DNA of 64,000 bases from Methanosarcina barkeri 3. Lineage in GTDB: Archaea; Halobacteriota; Methanosarcinia; Methanosarcinales; Methanosarcinaceae. Below are positions 40,568-47,865 of this stretch, one piece after another (position 1 is the stretch's first letter; each line of letters begins with the position of its first letter). Location of the stretch: NCBI RefSeq assembly GCF_000970305.1, contig NZ_CP009517.1, forward strand, positions 3,162,001 to 3,226,000, written 5' to 3'. A program made the position numbers and the translations under genes. The notes below the pieces were generated by a model. That model worked only from the letters and a program-made list of their open reading frames with translations, made no database searches and had not been told where the DNA came from.

Positions 40568-41513
40568 GGAAAAAATAGGAATTACTGCTCTTGTTCCTCC
40601 GGAAATAATATACAGTTGCAACAAAGTTCCGGTTGATGTTAACAATTTTGTAACATATTCTACACTCCAGCCTAGAAACAAACTTTGTGCGTGGTGTGCA
40701 ATATGGAGAGAAGCGATAATTAAAAAAGAGATTGATATTGATCGTCTTGTGGTAGTAGCGGGTGGAGACTGTAACAATGCACTAATAGACGGGGAAAGAG
40801 TTTCTTTCAGCGGTATCCCGACAGGATATTTTTTTTATCCATTTGATGGAGATTCTAATTATATGAAAACACAATTAGAATCATTATGCCTCTTCTTAGG
40901 AGGACTTTACGACAACTCGATCTTTCGACGAATCCTGCAATTAAAGAAAAAAGCCTTAGAAATTGATTTGATGCGTCTAAACGATGAAATATCTTCATCT
41001 ACATGTTTTGAGAAACTTATCTCGTGTAGTGATTTTCAAAGTGATTTAAATAATTTTGAAAAAAAACTTGATGAAACGCTTCAGAAAAATGAAAAAGTAG
41101 AATATACAAACCGAATAGCAATGCTAGGCCTTCCTCCCATATATAATGATTTTCATGAAACTGCAGCTTCTTTTGGGTTACATATTGTATATGATGAATT
41201 ACCATATGAGTTTGTTAGAATTACAGGAACTTCAATAGAGGAGTTAGCTAAAAACTATTCCACTTACACATTTGCTAGAAATCTAAAATACAGGATAAAT
41301 TTTCTAAAAAGAGAATTGTCAAAAAGAGATGTGGATGGTATTGTTCACTATACGCAGTTTTCTTGTCACCATAATCTTGAGGATGATATTATCCGTAACG
41401 TAGTTGACAAACCAGTGTTAACAATACAAGGAGACATGCCTTCTAGAACTCCTGAGCAGGTAAAATTGCGTCTTGAAGCATTTTCTGAAATGTTGAAAGG
41501 TGAAGTACATTGA
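40530..41513 (+). CDS. 2-Hydroxyacyl-CoA dehydratase-like (HgdB/double-cubane) Fe-S protein
   Basis: The 327-residue protein matches the HgdB/BcrB superfamily: PPEIIYSCNKVPVDVN near the N-terminus, a Cys pair KLCAWC near 50-55, GGDCNNA near 77-83, and the C-terminal DGIVHYTQFSCHHNLEDD near 270-285 with GDMPSRTPEQVKLRLEAF. The Cys residues are those that hold the reductase Fe-S cluster. These proteins accept ATP-driven low-potential electrons from a BadF/HgdC partner, and the next gene encodes exactly that. Its place inside a defence-like operon, rather than beside a CoA transferase, is unusual. ATG 40530 overlaps the preceding gene. The substrate is unknown. Confidence 0.82.
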   Translation: MEAGNIKKKTNIKEKIGITALVPPEIIYSCNKVPVDVNNFVTYSTLQPRNKLCAWCAIWREAIIKKEIDIDRLVVVAGGDCNNALIDGERVSFSGIPTGYFFYPFDGDSNYMKTQLESLCLFLGGLYDNSIFRRILQLKKKALEIDLMRLNDEISSSTCFEKLISCSDFQSDLNNFEKKLDETLQKNEKVEYTNRIAMLGLPPIYNDFHETAASFGLHIVYDELPYEFVRITGTSIEELAKNYSTYTFARNLKYRINFLKRELSKRDVDGIVHYTQFSCHHNLEDDIIRNVVDKPVLTIQGDMPSRTPEQVKLRLEAFSEMLKGEVH

Positions 41514-42226
41514 TAGGATTCGATGTAGGTAGTCGAACTGCTAAACTTGTTAGATTTGATGACGATAATATATCTGATTATAAAATAATTAATAGTATGA
41601 ATTGGGAAAAACTATTTGATACTCTTAACTTAAAAGATGTTAGTAGTGTTTGTACCACAGGTTATTTTAGAAAAAGTATACCTAACAGTTGGAACATAAC
41701 AGAAATAACTGCTTCGATATTTGGGGCTAAATACTATTACCCTAAGGCAGATGTTATAGTAGATATTGGAGGTCAGGATACTAAAGTAATTGATATACGA
41801 AATAATTCATTTAAGCTTAATGATAAATGTAGTGCAGGTACAGGCGCTTTTCTAGAATTTGTTGCAAAATATTTTGACCTAGAAGTGGAAGAACTTGAAA
41901 AATTACATAAAGAATCTGAAAAGCCAATTACATTAAATCAAACCTGTGGAATTTTTGCATTATCTGAAATGATTTCACAAGTTGTAAACCACGAAAAAAT
42001 AGAAAATGTAATTTCAGGAATGCATTATTCCTTCGCACATCGGATATCTCACATGGTTCCTGAATGTAGATCTGTTGTGTTAGTCGGTGGTGTAGTTAAG
42101 AATAAAGGTATAGTTGATGCTTTGTCAAATATACTCAATTGTGAAATATTGATTCCACCAGATCCTCAAATTATCAATGCTTTAGGAGCCGCAAGGTACG
42201 CTCAACAGTTAAGAAGTAAAAGTTAA
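41510..42226 (+). CDS. BadF/HgdC-type ATPase activator
   Basis: 238 residues of the ASKHA-fold activator family (archerase): the phosphate loop GFDVGSRTAKLV at residues 3-14, DIGGQDTKVI near 85-94, the Cys of DKCSAGTGAF near 107, the second Cys of NQTCGIFALSEMISQ near 146, and VVLVGGVVKNKGI near 190. Two Cys, one per monomer pair position, hold the 4Fe-4S cluster at the dimer interface, so it should hydrolyse ATP to push an electron to the preceding HgdB-like protein. The start TTG 41510 overlaps the previous TGA (TTGA). It is the last gene of the operon. Confidence 0.88.
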   Translation: MIGFDVGSRTAKLVRFDDDNISDYKIINSMNWEKLFDTLNLKDVSSVCTTGYFRKSIPNSWNITEITASIFGAKYYYPKADVIVDIGGQDTKVIDIRNNSFKLNDKCSAGTGAFLEFVAKYFDLEVEELEKLHKESEKPITLNQTCGIFALSEMISQVVNHEKIENVISGMHYSFAHRISHMVPECRSVVLVGGVVKNKGIVDALSNILNCEILIPPDPQIINALGAARYAQQLRSKS

Positions 42227-42354
42227 CGCCTTTTTATTATATATTATACATTTTAAATTTATCAGAATGAAAATTCATCACCCATCGTCACAACCCTTTC
42301 ACTCTTCCCTCTCCTCAAAAAAACCCTGTAAACAAAATCCTCCCCATAAATTCT

Positions 42355-42668
42355 CCTCATTCCTCCCTCTTCCTCACCTGCACCCTCACAACTTTCTCAT
42401 CCTGATCCAGGAAAACTCAAACCACCCCTTCACATCAACCAGTTCCTCAACAGATATTCTCAGTAAACTCCAGATCCCCTCCTTAAGCTTTTAACAAGTA
42501 TCTTAGGAATTCCCGGTCGCTATCAAAAATTTTTCATTCAGGGTCCGGTTTGAGAATTTCACGATCTAGAGATTCTATCGCGAATCGGTTTGGGAAGGAT
42601 CAAAAACTGAAAACGGCAGGTGGGGAGAGAGGAGCCGTACGTGCGAAAAATATATTTTTACAGAAATA
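42355..42668 (+). repeat. Dispersed 320-bp direct repeat, copy 1
   Basis: This stretch aligns with 43150-43474 over about 320 bp, with high identity in the core CTTAAGCTTTTAACAAGTAT, GGTCCGGTTTGAGAATTTC and GATCTAGAGATTCT blocks and ends at AATATATTTTTACAGAAAT. It lies right after the island operon and is non-coding; the 75-codon open frame over it is Pro/Ser-rich artefact. It may mark the island border. Confidence 0.8.
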
Positions 42669-42873
42669 TTCAGACCGTTTTGACTTTTATTCGATTGTGA
42701 GTCAGCATGAACGTTAATAATTAATTTACCTATAATTCACAGACCTCAAACTCAGTCAAGAAACTTCTGAAAGTAGATTTTAGTCACAAATAATTTACCT
42801 GAGTAAGTTAGATTAGACGTAAAGAAACTAAAAATGTAAACTTTTAAAATCTCGCGCCATTGGTGCGAGAAAT

Positions 42874-43077
42874 TTGCTACAAAACAAATGGAAATTATGC
42901 TTAAAAACAGATACTACTGAATTCGCCTGTAAAAGAGAAAGAGAGGATTTTTATGTAATTTTTTCAGAGCCAATTGGAGTTGCTGAGTACAAAATCGTTT
43001 CTACCCTGCCAGAAAAACTCAAAGGAAAATTGCCCTCTCCTGAAGAAATTTCGAAATTCCTGGAGGAAATAAAGTAA
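42874..43077 (+). CDS. Small hypothetical protein between repeat copies
   Basis: 67 residues from TTG 42874, with no obvious ribosome-binding site and so an uncertain start. A beta-rich N-terminus (FYVIFSEPIGVAEYKIVSTLP) is followed by an amphipathic helix. I recognise no family. Codon use is compatible with a real gene, but it may be a fragment. It sits between two copies of the 320-bp repeat. Confidence 0.35.
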   Translation: MLQNKWKLCLKTDTTEFACKREREDFYVIFSEPIGVAEYKIVSTLPEKLKGKLPSPEEISKFLEEIK

Positions 43078-43149
43078 AGAAGTAAGTTTTTCCATTTCAA
43101 TCAAAACATAACCCTCCTCTAAAACCAAAATAAGAAAATACCACCAAAT

Positions 43150-43474
43150 CTTCCCCTCTCCTCCTCTTCCTCTCCTGCATCCTTAGAATATTCTTAAAAC
43201 CCCGATCCTGGCAAGTTCAAACGACCTCCTTCACATCACCCAGTTCCTCAACAGATATTCCCAGTAAATTCCAAAACCCCCTCCTTAAGCTTTTAACAAG
43301 TATCTCAGGAATTCCCGATCGCCATCAAAAATTTTGCATTCAGGGGTCCGGTTTGAGAATTTCACGATCTAGAGATTCTGTCGCGAATCGGTTTGGTGAA
43401 GGATCAAAAACTAAAAAACGGTAGGTGGGGAAAAGGGGAGCAGTACGCACCGGAAATATATTTTTACAGAAATA
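43150..43474 (+). repeat. Dispersed 320-bp direct repeat, copy 2
   Basis: Same orientation as copy 1, with small indels (for example CAGGGGTCC against CAGGGTCC). The end AATATATTTTTACAGAAAT lies about 140 bp before the HicB-like gene at 43617, so it may contribute a promoter; the A+T-rich end resembles a TATA element. Confidence 0.8.
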
Positions 43475-43616
43475 GATCTGAAGATCTCTATGAAATCAGC
43501 TTTTCCATATAATCCTCTTCCTGAAAACAGACCTGCAAAGAGTAAACGAGAAAGTTAACACAGCTATAAATAAAATCATTGGAATATGATTTATATCTGA
43601 AAGACGAGGTCAATCA

Positions 43617-43835
43617 ATGAGAGAATTTACTGTAGTTATTGAACAGGACGAAGATGGAGTCTATGTAGCTTCTGTGCCTGAACTTCCAGGATGTCATACA
43701 CAGGCAGAGAGTCTTGACGAATTAAACAGAAGAATAAAAGAAGCAATTGAGCTGTACCTTGAGGTTGAAGCCGAAGAGGGAGAAAAGGAACATCTTGATT
43801 TTGTCGGGATACAGAAGGTCAAAGTTGAGGTTTGA
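43617..43835 (+). CDS. HicB-family antitoxin-like protein, orphan
   Basis: 72 residues with the HicB half-RNase-H fold signature: REFTVVIEQDEDGVYVASVPELPGCHTQAES, then an amphipathic helix EAIELYLEVEAE. HicB proteins bind and silence the HicA mRNA interferase. There is no HicA beside it on this strand; the next gene is the opposite-strand hicA at 43927. No C-terminal HTH is seen. The ATG at 43617 follows GACGAGGTCA, a usable ribosome-binding site. Confidence 0.85.
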   Translation: MREFTVVIEQDEDGVYVASVPELPGCHTQAESLDELNRRIKEAIELYLEVEAEEGEKEHLDFVGIQKVKVEV

Positions 43836-43926
43836 ATAGATAAAATAGTGCCTCTTCTCAGCAAAAAGGTAGAAGAGACAAAATTAGAAAATAGGATCTC
43901 TAAAGAGTTCTGGATATACGAAAGAA

Positions 43927-44154
43927 TTACAGAAGCCTGATAAATTCTTCATCAGTCATTCCTGCTTGCCGGATAATTGATTTTAAGGTTCCTGCCGGAA
44001 TTTCCGGATGGTCGGGGACGATAACAATGCGTGTTTCACTAGGAGTTATTTTTTTCATTTTTATGTGGCTTCCCTTCTGCGATACTACCTGAAACCCCTG
44101 GCTGCTGAGTGCTCTGATAACTTCACGAGCTGACTGGGTGGGAAGTTTTGGCAT
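43927..44154 (-). CDS. hicA: HicA-family mRNA interferase toxin
   Basis: 75 residues with the HicA double-stranded RNA-binding-like fold: PTQSAREVIRALSSQGFQVVSQKGSHIKMKK, where the His of GSH is the catalytic residue, and VIVPDHPEIPAGTLKSIIRQAG near the C-terminus. It cuts mRNA when not bound by HicB. The ATG at 44154 follows AGAGGT and lies 32 bp inside the upstream hicB, so the two are co-translated. The order antitoxin then toxin differs from the common E. coli order but is frequent in archaea. Confidence 0.92.
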   Translation of the reverse strand: MPKLPTQSAREVIRALSSQGFQVVSQKGSHIKMKKITPSETRIVIVPDHPEIPAGTLKSIIRQAGMTDEEFIRLL

Positions 44155-44368
44155 GGGAAGAGACCTCTACCGTTGTGGTAAAAACCTGGCCGGCTGCGGG
44201 AATCTGAGCGTCTTCGTCTTCGAGATAGAGTTCAATTGCTTCTTTTAAGTTCTCAATGGCTTCTTCAATTGTTTCTCCCTGGCTTGCAATATCAAGTTCG
44301 GGACACCATGAAACATACCACTTTCCTTCTTTATGAACTACGGCTGAAAACCTGTACGTTTCTACCAT
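44123..44368 (-). CDS. hicB: HicB-family antitoxin
   Basis: 81 residues: FSAVVHKEGKWYVSWCPELDIASQGETIEEAIENLKEAIELYLEDED, the HicB RNase-H-like antitoxin core, plus a short Ser/Ala tail. It overlaps hicA by 32 bp and precedes it in the operon, so it should both repress the operon and neutralise the toxin. The ATG at 44368 has no very strong ribosome-binding site; 44369-44684 upstream holds no gene, though 44505-44545 resembles a decayed end of the 320-bp repeat. Confidence 0.92.
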   Translation of the reverse strand: MVETYRFSAVVHKEGKWYVSWCPELDIASQGETIEEAIENLKEAIELYLEDEDAQIPAAGQVFTTTVEVSSHAKTSHPVSS

Positions 44369-44684
44369 AATTAACAGATTTCCGCATTGCTATAAATGTT
44401 TATCTTGCTGATGCCGGCTCAAAAATTCTGATGCAGATCAGTCTTTTGCTATGAGATGTTTTAGAGGAAACTTACAGGAAACTTGAACTTGCCGGGGGCT
44501 GAGAAAGAGGAGGGGCCTGACTTATAAAATATATTTCTTAAAAAATTCACTTCTGAAGAACTTGCCAGTGGCAGCCTTGCATGAAAAAACAAGAGCAAAA
44601 GAAAATAAGAGCAAAAGAATTATCAAATGTATTGAAGGTATCTTAATTTTCGGCTTTTGCCTGGAAAGGCAGCCAATGACACCT

Positions 44685-44984
44685 TTATATCTTTTCTTTT
44701 TCCTTATTCAGCGCATCTATTTTTGCCTGTATCTCATCCTTCTGCTGCTTGTACCTTATTTTGATTTCTTTAACCTCTTTGTAGACAAGCATGCTTTCGT
44801 CACTTATTCCTTTCATTGACTCTATATGTATTACGAGTTCATCTATCCCTTCGTCCAGTAGCGGTTCTACTTCCCGCCATTCTGCATACTTAGCCTCTAA
44901 TTCTTCCTTACTTTTGTCGTCAAGATCAAAGATCTCATCCCAGAGGTCCATAATCTGGCTTTCTATCTCTTCTTTTGTAGACAT
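44685..44984 (-). CDS. Small coiled-coil protein
   Basis: 99 residues, almost all helical and highly charged (EIESQIMDLWDEIFDLDDKSKEELEAKYAEWREVEPLLDE then a Lys/Glu/Ile heptad region). No conserved catalytic motif and no known family come to mind. The ATG at 44984 has GGAGAG seven bases upstream. It sits in the toxin-antitoxin zone but is monocistronic. It might be a structural or regulatory protein. Confidence 0.65.
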   Translation of the reverse strand: MSTKEEIESQIMDLWDEIFDLDDKSKEELEAKYAEWREVEPLLDEGIDELVIHIESMKGISDESMLVYKEVKEIKIRYKQQKDEIQAKIDALNKEKEKI

Positions 44985-45154
44985 TATCTTCTCTCCGGTT
45001 CGGTAAATCTCTGTATGGGAGCATTCTACTGATTCCCTTTAGAATCCCTTTAAGTAACTTTTTTCTGGCAGCCGTCAAGCCAGCTTTTTAACCAGTGAAA
45101 TAGAATCAATAGTATTTTTATTTGCATAAATGATAAATTTGTCGTGGGGAAAAA

Positions 45155-45290
45155 TCTCAGGTATTTCCGGTTCTATTAAGAATTATCGATTCTGTGGCCC
45201 TGTTTGAGGATTTTTATGATTTTGGAAAAAACGTAGGTCGGGGAGGAAAAAGGAGCAGTACGCGCGAAAGTATATTTTTACAGAAATATT
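45155..45290 (+). repeat. Dispersed repeat, partial copy 3
   Basis: Only the last approximately 135 bp of the repeat is retained, diverged: GGTCGGGGAGGAAAAAGGAG, CAGTACGCGCGAAAG, TATATTTTTACAGAAATATT. Same orientation as copies 1 and 2. It lies downstream of the second hicBA operon. Confidence 0.65.
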
Positions 45291-45420
45291 TAGTCGGCTT
45301 TTTAAAGATGTGTATTCTGCCTTGTTTCGTTTGAAGTAATGAAAATTCCGTACCAGTAAATAAAATCTTGCATAAAATTAAGCTGTTCAAAAGAGTCACT
45401 TTCAAAAAAGTCACTTAAAA

Positions 45421-45636
45421 CTAAAGATGATCAAGCAACTCCTCAAGTGAAACATCAGCCTGCTTCAAAATTGTATTTAAAGTAGATTTTTTGACAGGAT
45501 CGTGAAGAGGAACCGTGAGCAAGTTTGACCCTTTTTGTAAAATCACATGGCTACCTTTTTGCCTGACAACAACAAAACCCAGTTTTCCAAGAGCTCTTAT
45601 GGGCTTTTTTCCGGAAACAGAAGGCAATTTAGCCAA
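45421..45636 (-). CDS. hicA: HicA-family mRNA interferase toxin
   Basis: About 71 residues from TTG 45636, chosen because GGAGG lies six bases upstream and the start then overlaps the hicB stop by eight bases; the longer frame to 45663 has no such site. Core: SGKKPIRALGKLGFVVVRQKGSHVILQKG with catalytic His, then LTVPLHDPVKKSTLNTILKQADVS. It is a second, independent HicA, diverged from the one at 43927. Confidence 0.9.
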   Translation of the reverse strand: MAKLPSVSGKKPIRALGKLGFVVVRQKGSHVILQKGSNLLTVPLHDPVKKSTLNTILKQADVSLEELLDHL

Positions 45637-45835
45637 CAGAGACCTCCACTGTGGCAATTTCACCTAACACCTGAGCTTGCTCTCTAGTCACTTCCAGAAC
45701 AAGCTGAATAGCTTCCCTAATGTTTTCAAGTGCTTCTTCTTTAGTATTTCCTTCACTAATAGCCGCAGGAATTTCGAGACACTGAGCGGTATAGCCTCCA
45801 TCATCAGATTCTTCAAGTTTAATTGTGAACTGCAT
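45629..45835 (-). CDS. hicB: HicB-family antitoxin
   Basis: 68 residues: FTIKLEESDDGGYTAQCLEIPAAISEGNTKEEALENIREAIQLVLEVTREQ, a compact HicB RNase-H-like core without a DNA-binding tail. It precedes and overlaps the hicA gene by eight bases, forming the second complete HicBA pair of this zone. It diverges from the orphan hicB-like gene at 45954. Confidence 0.9.
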   Translation of the reverse strand: MQFTIKLEESDDGGYTAQCLEIPAAISEGNTKEEALENIREAIQLVLEVTREQAQVLGEIATVEVSVG

Positions 45836-45953
45836 AGGTACTAATTGGTGATTTTGTTATAATATACTTCTTGATTCCAAAATTCGCATCGCTTACTCCA
45901 ATCCTTAATCTCTGGAGAATCGAAATTGAAAATAATTATTGTATGGAGTGAGG

Positions 45954-46124
45954 ATGAGTCTGGTGAGAGAATTCACTGTCGTTATTGAACAGAACGAAGA
46001 CGGAATTTACGTAGCCTCTGTACCTGAACTTCCTGGATGCCATACACAGGCAGAGACACTTGATGAAGTAAACATAAGAATAAAAGAAGCAATCGAACTC
46101 TACTTTGAAGTTAAGCCTAAATAA
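45954..46124 (+). CDS. Orphan HicB-like protein, short
   Basis: About 56 residues from ATG 45954 (GGAGTGAGG immediately upstream; GTG 45963 is an alternative). REFTVVIEQNEDGIYVASVPELPGCHTQAE is nearly the same as in the orphan HicB at 43617, but the protein ends after YFEVKPK without the rest, so it is a shortened paralogue. No hicA follows on this strand. Possibly inactive or an extra antitoxin. Confidence 0.75.
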   Translation: MSLVREFTVVIEQNEDGIYVASVPELPGCHTQAETLDEVNIRIKEAIELYFEVKPK

Positions 46125-46144
46125 GAGACAAAAAGCGGTAGCGG

Positions 46145-46786
46145 TTATTCTCTCCCTTCTCTCCCCACATCCACCAGCCTCTCGTTTGCGGTAAGGATCT
46201 CAACTCCGAGTTCACTGAAATCTTTGTCATGGGTTACGAAAACCAAATTTTTTGCACGGCATACCTGGGCAAAGAGAAGGTCATTGAAATCATATTTTCC
46301 TTGCTCGAACATGTCCATGACTTCAGGAAGGTCTATAGCTTCCATTTCGGGGTCGCAGGCAAGGGTGCTTTTTAGAATCTTTCTCACATTGTAGGCTATA
46401 TCCTGGGCAATTACCCGAAATGCCAGAGAGTTTCGAAATTCCTTGAACCTCGTAAATTCGGTCTGCTGCTTGAACTCAATTCTGGAGAAGGCGTTTATGA
46501 ATTCTGAAATTATCATGCAGTTTATGTATATTGTGCCGTCGGAATTCCTTATTTCTTTCAAAGCCTTTGAATAAGCGTCCGACCGCTGGTCAGACCAGCC
46601 AATTGGACCGTAGATGTACAGCCAGATGTTAGTGTCAAAGAAGTAGCTTTTACCTTCGGGAAAATCATATTCCTCTATGGAATGCACCTTTACAGGAACA
46701 GGCTTTGAGGGTCTGAGTCCTCCGGCAAGAAGCCTTGGACGGCGCCTGACAGGAAAAACGGTTGCCTGGTGAACGCTCTTACGCAT
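46145..46786 (-). CDS. PIN-domain ribonuclease toxin-like protein
   Basis: About 213 residues from ATG 46786, overlapping the upstream gene by eight bases; the longer frame to 46927 runs antisense-like through that gene and is not used. A 45-residue basic leader precedes a PIN domain: SYFFDTNIWLYIYG (first Asp near residue 47), MIISEFINAF (Glu), KYDFNDLLFAQVCRAKNLVFVTHDKDF (two Asp). These four acids form the magnesium nuclease site. PIN proteins with a small upstream partner are typical VapC-like RNases. The partner here is a STAS-like protein rather than a usual VapB. Confidence 0.82.
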   Translation of the reverse strand: MRKSVHQATVFPVRRRPRLLAGGLRPSKPVPVKVHSIEEYDFPEGKSYFFDTNIWLYIYGPIGWSDQRSDAYSKALKEIRNSDGTIYINCMIISEFINAFSRIEFKQQTEFTRFKEFRNSLAFRVIAQDIAYNVRKILKSTLACDPEMEAIDLPEVMDMFEQGKYDFNDLLFAQVCRAKNLVFVTHDKDFSELGVEILTANERLVDVGREGRE

Positions 46787-47153
46787 CCTCTTCTCCTCCA
46801 AGCACATCCTTGAGTGCCTTTCTGCAGAGATACGCATGTTCGAAATAGGTTTTTGCCCGCTCGATAACCCTCTTAAGGATAATCTCATCTTCTTCAGAGA
46901 TATCCGTGAATAAGAGGCTGCTCTCAATCTGTTCTGCAGGAAAACAACCGTAAAGCTGCCCTATTGCCGAGTTCAGAAAGGCAGGCGTCAGCTCATTCAC
47001 ATCTGCAAAAGATACTTCGATCTTCTTATCTTCACAGAGCGCTGCCGTAATAATATCGTAAACTTTTTGCCCGTCACAGGCGGCAACACAGCAGTTTTCC
47101 CCGACAGTTTCAAAAACATTAATCTTTACTCTTTCTTCCGTAAGTATCCCCAT
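46779..47153 (-). CDS. STAS-like DUF4325 protein
   Basis: 124 residues: IKINVFETVG-like N-terminus, then EVSFADVNELTPAFLNSAIGQLYGCFP, the STAS-like DUF4325 signature, and a helical C-terminus rich in acids. DUF4325 proteins occur with kinases, methylases and toxins and may act as antitoxins or switch proteins. The stop overlaps the PIN gene start by eight bases, so the two are a translation-coupled pair, consistent with an antitoxin role. ATG 47153 has GGGGATA-type context only. Confidence 0.72.
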   Translation of the reverse strand: MGILTEERVKINVFETVGENCCVAACDGQKVYDIITAALCEDKKIEVSFADVNELTPAFLNSAIGQLYGCFPAEQIESSLLFTDISEEDEIILKRVIERAKTYFEHAYLCRKALKDVLGGEEDA

Positions 47154-47265
47154 ATGCTTATACTCATAATGGTTTAAAAAGATCAGGGTTCTGACCTATG
47201 TCTCACTCTTGAGACATAGATTGCGCACTCAGAAGTACTAATTAGTACTAATTTATAGTCCATTG

Positions 47266-47721
47266 TTAGCTTACCTTTTTAAAGAAGAGCCAGCCTTTTT
47301 CACCTTTTCCGTACTTTGTCCGAACCAGAACGTAAATTCCTTTCAACTCTTCACCTTCAAGTGCCACGACAATTTCCTTTTCCTCACGTTTCAAAAGATC
47401 AAAAGTTCCTCTATCCCAGATCTCAACTTTGCCGGCCCCATACTCTCCAGCAGGGATTTCCCCCTCAAAATTGGCATATGTCAGTGGATGGTCCTCAGTC
47501 TCGATAGCAAGCCTTCTGGTACCTGCCTCCTTCGGAGGTTCCTTTGGCACAGCCCAGCTTTTTAAAACTCCGTCCATTTCCAGGCGAAAATCATAATGAA
47601 GCTTACGAGCATCATGGCGTTGAACCACAAATATTGGTTTGTCAGGGCTTTTTTTAAAGCCGATAGACGACGGTTCAGGTGTTTTTTGAAAGTGTCTTTT
47701 TTTCATATATTCTTCAAGCAT
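47266..47721 (-). CDS. Stand-alone LigD-type 3'-phosphoesterase
   Basis: 151 residues matching the PE domain of bacterial DNA ligase D: FVVQRHDARKLHYDFRLEMDGVLKSWAVPKE near residues 32-62, with the metal-binding His/Asp pair, and IPAGEYGAGKVEIWDRGTF with the second His/Asp-equivalent region. It trims 3' phosphates and ribonucleotides at DNA ends. Unlike bacterial LigD it is not fused to ligase or polymerase domains, which is normal for several archaeal PE proteins. Start ATG 47721 or 47706. No ku or ligase gene is adjacent. Confidence 0.92.
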   Translation of the reverse strand: MLEEYMKKRHFQKTPEPSSIGFKKSPDKPIFVVQRHDARKLHYDFRLEMDGVLKSWAVPKEPPKEAGTRRLAIETEDHPLTYANFEGEIPAGEYGAGKVEIWDRGTFDLLKREEKEIVVALEGEELKGIYVLVRTKYGKGEKGWLFFKKVS

Positions 47722-47865
47722 GGAGGATCAATAGAAAATATGATTTTGATGAGATAAAGGTTAATTGTCAGTTAACTTAGTTATGGCAGGCTAACCCAGA
47801 AGGAACGGTAGAAGTAAGAAAAAAATGATAAAAAACAATTGCGTAAAAAACAAAGAGAATAAAGT

